DNA from: Bacteroidales bacterium | GTDB lineage: Bacteria; Bacteroidota; Bacteroidia; Bacteroidales; UBA932 | Direction: 5' to 3' | Assembly: GCA_017617715.1 (NCBI GenBank) | Contig: JAFZVQ010000085.1 | Location: forward strand, 1-44,765 | DNA length: 44,765 bases | Part shown: positions 33,062 through 41,644 of the stretch, piece after piece | Layout: each line of letters opens with the position of its first letter | How positions within the stretch are numbered: the stretch's first letter is position 1 | Translations under genes and position numbers: made by a program | Notes under the pieces: model-generated | Databases searched by the model: none | Seen by the model: the letters and a program-made list of their open reading frames with translations, nothing else | What the model was told of the DNA's origin: nothing

Positions 33062-34314
33062 TGGAGAGGAAAGACATCGAGATAATGGCGCCGGCCGGGA
33101 ACTTCGAATGCCTGCACGCTGCGCTGCAGGCAGGGGCCGATTCGGTGTACTTCGGAGTGGGGCGCCTCAACATGCGCTCCCATAGCGCCAACAACTTCGC
33201 CCCTGAAGACCTGCAGGAAGTGGTGCGCCTGTGCCACGAAGCCTCCGCAAAGGCGTACCTGACCCTGAACATTATCCTCTACCAGGAAGACCTAGTGCCG
33301 GCCCGGGAGGCTCTCGACGCGGCCCTGGCCGCCGGAGTGGATGCCGTGATAGCTTCCGACATAGCCGTGATCGACTACGCCCGGAGCATAGGCATGGAGG
33401 TGCATGCCTCCACCCAGCTCAACGTCTCCAACATTGAGTCGCTGCGCTTCTGGTCCCGCTGGGCCGACGTGGTGGTGCTTGCCCGTGAGCTCAACCTGGA
33501 CCAGGTGAAGGAAATTTCAGGGGCGGTGGAAAGGGAAGGCATCTGCGGCCCGTCCGGCAAGCCCGTGCGTATAGAAATGTTCGCCCACGGCGCCCTCTGC
33601 ATGGCCGTCAGCGGGAAGTGCTACCTCAGCCTCCATGCCTATGGCGAATCCGCCAACAGGGGTGCCTGCATGCAGGTGTGCCGCAGGGGCTACGAGGTGC
33701 GCGACCTCGAAACCGGCTACACCCTGGACATCGACAACAAGTACATAATGTCCCCCAAGGACCTGTGCACCATAGAGTTCCTGCCGCGCATCATCGACAG
33801 CGGCGTGCGGGTGCTGAAGATAGAGGGCCGGGCCAGGAGCGCCGACTACGTGAAGCGCTGCGTGTCCTGCTACCGCAGTGCGGCCGACGCCGTGGCCGAC
33901 GGCACGTTCACCCCTGAGCTTGCCGCCTCTCTCAAGGAGAGCCTCGCCGAGGTGTTCAACCGTGGCTTCTGGGACGGCTATTACCAGGGCGCGAAGCTGG
34001 GGCAGTGGAGCGAAATATACGGCTCCCAGGCCACCAGGCGCAAGGTCTACTGCGGGAAGATAAGCAACTGGTTCGACCGCATAGGCGTGGCTGAAATCAC
34101 GGTTGAGGCTACCGACCTGCATAAAGGCGACGAACTGGTGGTAATAGGTTCCACCAGCGGAGTCACCCAGGCAAGGGTTGAAGACATGCGGGTGAACATG
34201 GAGCCCTGCGAACTTGCCCCCAAGGGAGTACGCTGCTCCGTCGCCATCCCCGCAGGCCCTTCCGGGGAGCACGTGCGCAGGGGCGACAAAGTCTATCTCT
34301 GGGTGGAAGCCTAA
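33061..34314 (+). CDS. U32 family protein (TrhP/YegQ-like tRNA hydroxylation protein)
   Basis: A 417-residue member of the U32 peptidase family. It opens with IMAPAGNFECLHAALQAGADSVYFG and carries the cysteine-rich signature FAHGALCMAVSGKCYLS...NRGACMQVCRR. Members of this length are mostly RNA hydroxylation factors (TrhP acts on tRNA U34) or collagenase-like peptidases; the cysteine set fits an iron-sulphur RNA-modifying protein better. The exact substrate is not decidable by eye. The start overlaps the S41 stop. Its own stop overlaps that of the convergent deaminase by 4 nt. Confidence 0.85.
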   Translation: MERKDIEIMAPAGNFECLHAALQAGADSVYFGVGRLNMRSHSANNFAPEDLQEVVRLCHEASAKAYLTLNIILYQEDLVPAREALDAALAAGVDAVIASDIAVIDYARSIGMEVHASTQLNVSNIESLRFWSRWADVVVLARELNLDQVKEISGAVEREGICGPSGKPVRIEMFAHGALCMAVSGKCYLSLHAYGESANRGACMQVCRRGYEVRDLETGYTLDIDNKYIMSPKDLCTIEFLPRIIDSGVRVLKIEGRARSADYVKRCVSCYRSAADAVADGTFTPELAASLKESLAEVFNRGFWDGYYQGAKLGQWSEIYGSQATRRKVYCGKISNWFDRIGVAEITVEATDLHKGDELVVIGSTSGVTQARVEDMRVNMEPCELAPKGVRCSVAIPAGPSGEHVRRGDKVYLWVEA

Positions 34315-34769
34315 TAATTCTCGTGCTGCATCGACATGTAGTCGCGGAAGAGCTTCAGGCACTCATCGCGGTCGAGCTCGGTCATGTAGCCCTCGAGCTT
34401 GTCGCGACCGCCGAAAATCTTGTCGAATTTGTCGTCGCGGAAGCCGATCAGGCCGTTGTCGGCTATGGTGCAGCCGTAGTATATCTTACTGATATTTGCC
34501 CACATACATGCGCAGAGACACATGTGGCAGGGCTCGCCGGTGGTGTAGAGCTCGCAGCCGCTGAGGTCGAAGGTGCCCAGGCGGCGGCCGGCGTCGCGTA
34601 TGGCGGACACCTCGCCGTGGCATGTGGCGTCGTGGTCGCGCAGCACGCAGTTGTGGCCGCGGCCCACTATTTCCCCGTCTTTGACTATCACGGTGCCGAA
34701 CGGCCCTCCGTGTCCTTGCTCGATGCCTTCACGCGCTTCGCGTATGGCAAGTTCCATATATCTATTCAT
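34311..34769 (-). CDS. guanine deaminase-like nucleoside/purine deaminase
   Basis: A 152-residue zinc enzyme of the cytidine/deoxycytidylate deaminase superfamily. The zinc site is H51-G-E53 and P80-C81-H-M-C84. The C-terminal part (YYGCTIADNGLIGFRDDKFDKIFGG) resembles the domain-swapped tail of bacterial GuaD, which converts guanine to xanthine. The usual HAE is HGE here. I start at the ATG at 34769; an ATG four codons later is possible. A -7 box lies 7 nt upstream, so the mRNA is nearly leaderless. It is downstream of pbpC on the same strand, with a 16-nt gap. The stop overlaps U32. Confidence 0.85.
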   Translation of the reverse strand: MNRYMELAIREAREGIEQGHGGPFGTVIVKDGEIVGRGHNCVLRDHDATCHGEVSAIRDAGRRLGTFDLSGCELYTTGEPCHMCLCACMWANISKIYYGCTIADNGLIGFRDDKFDKIFGGRDKLEGYMTELDRDECLKLFRDYMSMQHENY

Positions 34770-34776
34770 ATAGTTG

Positions 34777-34784
34777 CAAATATA
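34777..34784 (-). promoter_or_regulatory. -7 box for the deaminase gene
   Basis: TATATTTG on the minus strand lies in the 16-nt gap after pbpC. Transcription would start 0-3 nt before the ATG. No -33 element is visible. Confidence 0.5.
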
Positions 34785-34785
34785 G

Positions 34786-37047
34786 TTATTTTGCTGTAAA
34801 TGCCACACTTCGGTTGGCTCCTCCCTCGTCCATGACCACGAGCAGGTGCTCTCCCGGGGCGGGATGGATGAGCAGGTCGTGCTCGCCGGTGGTCTGGCCC
34901 AGGTACTGGTCGTCCAGGTGCCAGTAGAGCACGGCCCTTGGGTCCCTGTGGGCCGCGCGCACCACGACACCCTGCTCGCGCCCGGTCAGGTCCACCGTGG
35001 TCACTACGGTGACGCCCGGATGGGGGTACAGGATCTCAATGGGATTGCGGGTGTCGGAGGCGGCGTCGAAATCGGGGTGCTTGGGCGGCAACGGCCTGTA
35101 GTCCAGGTGGTTCTTCATGTAGTACCACTCCATCGCGGGCGGCAGCACGAACCATACTATCTCCACCATCTTCTCCACCGGGTAGCAGCTGCTGTTCACC
35201 AGGTAGCGCTGCTCGGCGTCGAGGTGGACCACCCTGTGGAAACGGCACTCGTCGGGGCGCCTTTCTATGTCCGGCACCCACACCGTGTCGCGCTCCGGGC
35301 ACACCCTGGACGCAGGCAGGCCGCTGCGGGCGCACACTTCCACCGGCACGAGGTCGTCCATCGGCTTGCTGAACCAGCGGGACGCCGGAAGGGCGGAGAA
35401 CACGTTGAACATCACCGGGGAAGCGTAGCTGACGCCGGTCATCTGCGCCCGCCCCTCGCCGTCGCTGTTGCCCACCCAGACGCCCACCACGTAGTCGCGG
35501 TTCACGCCCACGCTCCATGCGTCGCGGTTGCCCCAGCTGGTGCCGGTCTTCCATGCGATGCGTCCCGATGAGCTGAAGCCCATCCAGGACGCTTCCTCTT
35601 CGGGCCGGTTGGCCTTTGACAGCGCCTCGAAAGTGAGCCAGCAGGCCCCGCGCCCGAGGGGTATCTTCTTCGTGTCCACGGCGTCGGAGGTGAGGGATGC
35701 GGCCATTTCCCGGTAGGCTCCCACCAGGTTCTCGAGGGTGATTTCGGCACCGCCGAGGATCAGCGAGAGGCCGTAGTGGTCGGCGTCCTTGTCGATGGAG
35801 CTGAAGCCCATTTCATGCAGCAGGTCAAGGAATTGCGGCGCTCCGTACTGCTCCAGCATGCGCACGGAGGGCACGTTGAGCGAACGCTGTATCACTTCGT
35901 CGGCTCTCACGGCTCCGTCGAAGGTGCGCAGGTAGTTGTGCGGCGAAAAGTTGTCGTGGTGGTAGGGGGTGTCCTTGACCAGCGAGCCCGGAAGTATCTG
36001 CCCGCTCTGGATCATGGCCGCGTAGAGCAGGGGCTTGAGGGTGCTGCCGCTGGATCGGCGGGCGGGAATCATGTCCACGTCAGCGCCGCGCAGGCCCCGG
36101 GCCAGGCCGCGGGTGTTGCCGTAATAGGCCAGTATTTCGCCGGTGCGGACGCTGCGCACGAGTATGCCCATATTGTCCACGAGGTTGCCGTGGTAGATGT
36201 CGAAGTAATTGCCGGCCAGCGCGTTGACGCGGTCCTGCAGCACGGGGTCGATGGAGCAGGAGTAGGCTTTGTCGCCCCCTTCGGCACGCAGGCGCTCCAG
36301 CAGGTGGTAGGCCTTGTCGGGCATGGGCAGGGGCCTGTCGGGCAGCGGCTCGTCCTTGCCCAGCTCGCACTCCACTTCGTCTATGGTGCCCTCGGCGCAG
36401 AGCTTGTCGAGCAGGAAATTGCGTTTCTCCAGCAGGCGCTCGCGGTTGCGGCCCGGGTGGATCAGCGCGGGGGCGTTGGGGAGCACGGCGAGAGTGGCGC
36501 TTTCGGCCCAGGACAGGTTGTCGGCGGAACGCCCGAAATAGCGCCATGCGGCAGCGTCAAGCCCCACGACGTTTCCTCCGAAAGGGGCGTTGGATGCATA
36601 CATGAGCAGTATTTCGCGTTTCGGGCACCGCAGTTCAAGGCGTGTGGCCATGACCGCCTCCAGCAGTTTTTCCGGTATGTTCCTCGGGGCGTCGGGGCGG
36701 CTGAGGCGTATGACCTGCATCGTGATGGTGCTGGCGCCGCTGACCACCCGCCCGTTACTGGAATTCTGCCGCAGCGCCCTGCCGATGGAGAGGAAATCGA
36801 TGCCCGGATGCCAGCGGAAACGCTTGTCTTCGTAGCAGATGATGCATTTGGCGAACTTCTCCGGCACTTCCGCCGCGGGCGGGAAGCGCCACTGCCCGTC
36901 GGCTGCGATGCGGGCGCCCAGGAGAGTCCCGTCGGACGCGGTCAGGGTCGCGCTCACGGGTGCGCGAAACATTTTCCACGGCAGGCAGAAAATATATAAG
37001 AGCACCAGGGGGCTCAATATCAAAATAATTTTCTTATATTTGGACAT
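34786..37047 (-). CDS. pbpC: penicillin-binding protein 1C
   Basis: A 753-residue bifunctional peptidoglycan synthase. An N-terminal membrane anchor (IILILSPLVLLYIFCLPW) precedes a GT51 glycosyltransferase domain with catalytic E73 in YEDKRF, a transpeptidase domain with S335-T-L-K338, S389-L-N391 and K500-T-G502, and a PBP1C-type C-terminal domain (from about 600). All active-site motifs are intact. The ATG at 37047 is preferred over a TTG three codons earlier. It diverges from an alpha-2-macroglobulin gene, a partnership known from many Gram-negative bacteria in which PBP1C is thought to repair wall damage. Confidence 0.95.
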   Translation of the reverse strand: MSKYKKIILILSPLVLLYIFCLPWKMFRAPVSATLTASDGTLLGARIAADGQWRFPPAAEVPEKFAKCIICYEDKRFRWHPGIDFLSIGRALRQNSSNGRVVSGASTITMQVIRLSRPDAPRNIPEKLLEAVMATRLELRCPKREILLMYASNAPFGGNVVGLDAAAWRYFGRSADNLSWAESATLAVLPNAPALIHPGRNRERLLEKRNFLLDKLCAEGTIDEVECELGKDEPLPDRPLPMPDKAYHLLERLRAEGGDKAYSCSIDPVLQDRVNALAGNYFDIYHGNLVDNMGILVRSVRTGEILAYYGNTRGLARGLRGADVDMIPARRSSGSTLKPLLYAAMIQSGQILPGSLVKDTPYHHDNFSPHNYLRTFDGAVRADEVIQRSLNVPSVRMLEQYGAPQFLDLLHEMGFSSIDKDADHYGLSLILGGAEITLENLVGAYREMAASLTSDAVDTKKIPLGRGACWLTFEALSKANRPEEEASWMGFSSSGRIAWKTGTSWGNRDAWSVGVNRDYVVGVWVGNSDGEGRAQMTGVSYASPVMFNVFSALPASRWFSKPMDDLVPVEVCARSGLPASRVCPERDTVWVPDIERRPDECRFHRVVHLDAEQRYLVNSSCYPVEKMVEIVWFVLPPAMEWYYMKNHLDYRPLPPKHPDFDAASDTRNPIEILYPHPGVTVVTTVDLTGREQGVVVRAAHRDPRAVLYWHLDDQYLGQTTGEHDLLIHPAPGEHLLVVMDEGGANRSVAFTAK
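37035..37042 (+). promoter_or_regulatory. -7 box of the alpha-2-macroglobulin gene
   Basis: TATATTTG lies inside the first codons of pbpC. The start would be near 37047, giving a leader of about 24 nt. Confidence 0.6.
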
Positions 37048-37063
37048 CTGGAACAAAAATAAC

Positions 37064-37071
37064 CAAATATA
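37064..37071 (-). promoter_or_regulatory. -7 box of pbpC
   Basis: TATATTTG on the minus strand ends on the first base of the alpha-2-macroglobulin ATG. The start would be near 37059, about 10 nt before the pbpC ATG. It faces the opposite box, so the 5' ends overlap. Confidence 0.6.
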
Positions 37072-40000
37072 TGAAACTGTCCAAACTATTATTCAGCGCA
37101 CTGGCCATAGCGATGGCCTGCGCAGCCTGCGACCAGACCAACCAGGGGAATGTTTCCCAACCCGGCGAGCCCCAGGCTCCCGATGCGCCCGCCCAGGTCG
37201 TGTCGGTTGATACGTCCTACGAAGCCTATGAAGGCGACGAAGTGTCCGAGGCTCCCGAGGCTCCCGAGGCTCCCCAGATCCGTCTCGTCAGCAAGGGCTC
37301 CATACTCCCGTCCACCGGGAAGATGGACCTGCTTTTCAGCTCCTACGGCTATGCGAAGGCCCGTTTCCGCGTGCGTAAGATATTCACCAGCAATATCCTG
37401 CAGTTCCTGCAGTTCGACTCCTACGAGGCCCGCTACAACCTCTCCAGGGTGGCCCGCGTCGTGGCCGATACGACCGTGGTGCTCGGCAGCACGGACGCTC
37501 CCCATCTCCGCACCGTACGCAACTACGCCCTCAGCATGGACGAACTCATCAAGCCTGAGCCGGGAGCCATATATTTCGTGGAAATCCGCGGCCTCGAGCC
37601 TCTCGAGGAAGAGGATTTCTGGGACAGCGATTCCTACTTCGGCGACTACGACACATACGAGGAGCGCAGCACCTACCTGCTTGCCAGCGACGTGGCCCTC
37701 ATCGCCAAGTCCGGCGACAAGAATGTCGAGGTCTTCGCCTGCGACATCCTTTCCGGCGCCCCTCTCAAGGGCGTGAAGGTGAAGCTCTACGACGACGTGC
37801 TCCAGGAGCTCGGCAAGGGCGTGACCGACAAGGACGGCCACATCTCCTTCCCCGGCACCCCGTCCGGCACCTATATCATGGCTTCCTCCGACAAAGGCGC
37901 CGCATACCTTGCGCTCAAATATGAAAAGTCCCTGTCCACCAGTAACTTCGACGTCAGCGGCACCACCGCTTCCGGCGGCCTGAAGACCTACATCTTCGGC
38001 GAGCGCGGAGTCTGGCGTCCCGGCGACACCCTCCACGTCAGCGCCATCACCATGTCCGAGGGCTCCGAACTTCCCATCGGACACCCCGTGGTGGCCGAGC
38101 TTTACAACCCTGACGGCCAGGTCACCCGCACCGTCACGGTCAAGAACGACGGCAGCCACATCTACCATTTCCCCTTCACCACCGATGCCGACGCTCCCAC
38201 CGGCCAGTGGCGCGTGGGCGTGAAGATCGGCGCCCAGACCTTCTACAAGCAGCTCAAGATAGAGACCGTCAAGCCCAACAAGCTCGACATAGACCTGAGC
38301 TTCGACGGCGAATGGCTCGTGCCCAAGAGCTCCTGCCTCGGCACCGTCTCGGTGAACTGGCTCTACGGCGCCCCCGGCAGCGGCCTGAAGGTCAACGGCG
38401 ACGTGGAACTGACCAATGCCAAGACCGCATTCAAGGGCTACGAAGGCTATGACTTCAAGGACGAGTCCCGCGGCTTCGAGTCCCAGTCCAGGTACTACAG
38501 CGACATGCGCACCGACGAGAACGGCAAGCTGCAGGTCAGCGCCAACATGGACCTCCGCGGCGAGGGCGTGCCCGGCATGCTCAACATAGCATTCACCATG
38601 CGCGCCTACGAGCCCAGCGGCGAATTCAGCTCGTCCTGGTTCAGCTTCAAGATGTCCCCGTTCGACGCCTACGTCGGCCTCAAGACCACCCAGAACACCA
38701 CCCAGTGGGGCGAGGAATACATCAAGTCCGGCGCTCCCCATAAATTCGACGTCGTGACCGTCGGCCCTGACGGCAAGCCCGTCACCGTGTCCGACCTCCA
38801 CGTGGAAATCTGCCACGTGGACTGGAGCTGGTGGTGGAACTCCGCCTCCCAGATGGCGAATTACATGTCCGGCAAGAGCAAGGAAGTCTTCTTCGACAAG
38901 CACATCTCGTCCATTTCAGGCTCCGGCAGCTTCACCTACGACTGGAAGAACGCCCCGGACGGCCTGTATTTCATCCGCGTGAGCGACGAAGCCGGCGGGC
39001 ACTCCACCTCCATGCTCTGCGAGGTGTATGAGAACTACAGCGGCGGCTCCGGAGAGCACTCCGACGCGGCCGCGCGCCTTGCCATCTCCTCGAATAAAGA
39101 CAGCTACAACGTGGGCGAGACCGCCAAGCTCGTGATCCCTTCCGCCCCCGGCAACAAGGCTCTCCTCTCGCTGGAGAAGGGCGGCCGCATACTCCGCACC
39201 GAATGGGTTGAATGCAAGGGCGAAAGCACCGAGATACAGGTGCCCGTGACCTCCGACATGCTCCCCAACGTCTATGCGTTCGTGACTCTCGTGCAGCCGC
39301 ATGCCGGCACTCTCAACGACGCTCCCATACGTCTCTATGGCGTCCAGAACCTCAACGTGGCCGATGCCGCGTCCCATCTGGATCCCCAGATCGACATCCC
39401 TTCCGAGGTCAAGCCTGAGACCACGCTCAAGTTCAAGGTCAAGGAAAAGAACGGCAAGGCCATGAGCTACGTCGTGGCCCTCGTGGACGAAGGACTCCTC
39501 GGCCTGACCTCATTCAAGACTCCGGATGCATGGAAAGCTTTCTACGCCAAGGAAGCCCTCCTCGTCCGCACCTGGGACCTCTACGACGACGTGATCGGTG
39601 CCTACGGCGGCAAGATTGAGCAGCTGTTCGCAATCGGTGGTGACGAAGAGGCCGTGGTCAACATCAAGCCCCAGAATGCCCAGCGCTTCAAACCGGTGGT
39701 GGCATATTTCGGTCCCTTCACCCTGAAGGCGGGCAAGTCCGGCAGCCACAGCTTCGAGGTGCCCCAGTATATAGGTTCCCTGCGGGCCATGGTCATTGCC
39801 ACCGACGGCAAGGCCCAGGGCAGCAATTCAGCCAACGTGGCCGTGACCAAGCCCGTGATGGTGCAGGCCACCCTGCCGCGCGCCATGAACATCGGCGAGA
39901 CGGTCAAGGTGCCCGTGACCCTCATCACCCTTAAAGACAAGGTGGGTTCGGTCAAGCTCAGCCTCAAGACCGACGATCTGGTCGAAGTGGTCGGCCCCGC

Positions 40001-41642
40001 CTCCAAGACCGTGCAATGCGACAAGGCCGGCCAGGAAATCGAATATTTCGAGATCAAGGTCAAGGACGCCACCGGCATAGCCCACGTCAGCGCCACGGCC
40101 GAGTCTTCCGGCGACAAGTCCACCAGCGCCATTGAAATCGACGTGCTCAACCCCAATCCTGAAGTGACCAAGGGCAGCACCCTCCTGCTTGCGGCAGGCG
40201 CCTCCAAGGAGCTTTCAGCCGACCTGTTCGGCACTCCCGGCACCAATTCCGCCGTGCTCGAGCTCTCGACAATCCCCGCAATCGACCTGCAGTCCCGCCT
40301 GAAATACCTTATCAAGTATCCTTACGGATGCCTCGAACAGACGGTTTCCGCCGCGTTCCCGCAGCTCTACCTGGATAAGGTGATGACATGCGACGAGAGC
40401 CTTCGCACCCGCACCCGCATGAATGTCGAAGGTGCCATCCGCAGGCTCCAGAACTATCGCAAGAGCGACGGCTCGCTGACCTACTGGCCCGGCTCCAGCT
40501 ACTCTTCGCTGTTCGGCAGCGCCTACGCCCTCCACTTCCTCAAGGAGGCTGAGGATGCCGGATACGCCGTGCCTGTGGACCTGAAGAAGGAACTCATCTC
40601 CTGGCTCAGCAGGCAGGTCACCAGCACCAAGGAAGAGAGCACTGCCAAGGCTTACGGCGTGTATGCGCTGGCAGCCGCCGGCAAGCCGCAGCGCAGCGCC
40701 ATGAACATGCTTCGCGAAAAGGTGAAGAAGCTGCCTGCGAGCGCAGCCTGGCTGCTTGCCGCTTCCTATGCCGTGGACGGCAAGAAGAGCGTCGCACGCG
40801 AACTGGCCGCTTCCCTCAAGTATGAAGACTCCATCTATGAGGCCTACGGCAGCGCCGACCGCAACAGGGCCGTTGCCCTGAAGACCATGCTCCTGCTCGA
40901 CCGCAAGGAGGATGCCTTCAAACTCGCCGAGGCAGTGGCCGCCCGTCTCAACGACAAGTCGGTCTACATGAGCACCCAGTCCACCGCATGGAGCCTCTAC
41001 GCCATCTGCGACTACGCCCGCGCCAATGCCGGCGGCATCCAGGCCACCTGCACTGCCGGCGGCAAGACCTTCAAGGTCAGCGGCAGCAAGTGCTTCGAGA
41101 CCCTTACCCTGCCTGTCAAGGACGGCGACAAGAAGCTTTCAGTGAAGATAGACAACGCTTCCAAGGGTAATCTCTACGCAGTAGCCTCCGTGACCGGAAT
41201 ACCTCCGGCATCCCAGGAGAAGGCCGTCAGCAACAAGCTCAAGATGACCGTCAGCTACGTCGACCTGGACCGCAACCCCGTGAAGGTCGACACCCTCTCG
41301 CGCGGCAGGTCGATACGCGTCCTCGTCACCGTGACCAACACCGGTTCGGCCCGTGTAAAGGACATCGCCCTCAACCATAAGTTCCCTTCAGGCTGGGAGA
41401 TACAGAACGAACGTCTCTATTCCCAGTCCGCATCCTATCCCAGCGGCGTGGACTATCAGGATATCCGCGACGACAGGGTGTACAGCTTCTTCGACCTTCC
41501 TGCCGGCGGCAGCGTGACCATCGACACCAAGATCATTGCAACGTATCCGGGCCGCTTCTATCTGCCGGCCGTGAGCTGCTCCGCCATGTACGATGCGACC
41601 TGTGCCGCACTCGTGCCCGGACGCTGGGTTGAGGTTAAGTAA
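37071..41642 (+). CDS. alpha-2-macroglobulin family lipoprotein with thioester motif
   Basis: A 1523-residue lipoprotein (MACAAC, Cys 20) of the bacterial alpha-2-macroglobulin family, which traps proteases in the periplasm. MG domains fill the first part; an EAPEAPEAPQ stretch follows the signal. The block TYIFGERGVWRPGDTLHVSA (MG3/4 region), a bait region near 800-900 and the thioester site C1087-L-E-Q1090 (YPYGCLEQTVSAAFPQLYL) are visible, followed by the alpha-helical TED-like domain and a C-terminal MG/receptor-like end. The intact CLEQ predicts covalent trapping. It is divergent from pbpC, its usual partner, and 2 nt before the EamA gene. Confidence 0.95.
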   Translation: MKLSKLLFSALAIAMACAACDQTNQGNVSQPGEPQAPDAPAQVVSVDTSYEAYEGDEVSEAPEAPEAPQIRLVSKGSILPSTGKMDLLFSSYGYAKARFRVRKIFTSNILQFLQFDSYEARYNLSRVARVVADTTVVLGSTDAPHLRTVRNYALSMDELIKPEPGAIYFVEIRGLEPLEEEDFWDSDSYFGDYDTYEERSTYLLASDVALIAKSGDKNVEVFACDILSGAPLKGVKVKLYDDVLQELGKGVTDKDGHISFPGTPSGTYIMASSDKGAAYLALKYEKSLSTSNFDVSGTTASGGLKTYIFGERGVWRPGDTLHVSAITMSEGSELPIGHPVVAELYNPDGQVTRTVTVKNDGSHIYHFPFTTDADAPTGQWRVGVKIGAQTFYKQLKIETVKPNKLDIDLSFDGEWLVPKSSCLGTVSVNWLYGAPGSGLKVNGDVELTNAKTAFKGYEGYDFKDESRGFESQSRYYSDMRTDENGKLQVSANMDLRGEGVPGMLNIAFTMRAYEPSGEFSSSWFSFKMSPFDAYVGLKTTQNTTQWGEEYIKSGAPHKFDVVTVGPDGKPVTVSDLHVEICHVDWSWWWNSASQMANYMSGKSKEVFFDKHISSISGSGSFTYDWKNAPDGLYFIRVSDEAGGHSTSMLCEVYENYSGGSGEHSDAAARLAISSNKDSYNVGETAKLVIPSAPGNKALLSLEKGGRILRTEWVECKGESTEIQVPVTSDMLPNVYAFVTLVQPHAGTLNDAPIRLYGVQNLNVADAASHLDPQIDIPSEVKPETTLKFKVKEKNGKAMSYVVALVDEGLLGLTSFKTPDAWKAFYAKEALLVRTWDLYDDVIGAYGGKIEQLFAIGGDEEAVVNIKPQNAQRFKPVVAYFGPFTLKAGKSGSHSFEVPQYIGSLRAMVIATDGKAQGSNSANVAVTKPVMVQATLPRAMNIGETVKVPVTLITLKDKVGSVKLSLKTDDLVEVVGPASKTVQCDKAGQEIEYFEIKVKDATGIAHVSATAESSGDKSTSAIEIDVLNPNPEVTKGSTLLLAAGASKELSADLFGTPGTNSAVLELSTIPAIDLQSRLKYLIKYPYGCLEQTVSAAFPQLYLDKVMTCDESLRTRTRMNVEGAIRRLQNYRKSDGSLTYWPGSSYSSLFGSAYALHFLKEAEDAGYAVPVDLKKELISWLSRQVTSTKEESTAKAYGVYALAAAGKPQRSAMNMLREKVKKLPASAAWLLAASYAVDGKKSVARELAASLKYEDSIYEAYGSADRNRAVALKTMLLLDRKEDAFKLAEAVAARLNDKSVYMSTQSTAWSLYAICDYARANAGGIQATCTAGGKTFKVSGSKCFETLTLPVKDGDKKLSVKIDNASKGNLYAVASVTGIPPASQEKAVSNKLKMTVSYVDLDRNPVKVDTLSRGRSIRVLVTVTNTGSARVKDIALNHKFPSGWEIQNERLYSQSASYPSGVDYQDIRDDRVYSFFDLPAGGSVTIDTKIIATYPGRFYLPAVSCSAMYDATCAALVPGRWVEVK

Positions 41643-41644
41643 AG

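Noticed and set aside
36080-36999. Long open frames on both strands across pbpC
   Set aside because: Shadows of pbpC, whose GT51 and transpeptidase motifs are in the minus-strand frame used.
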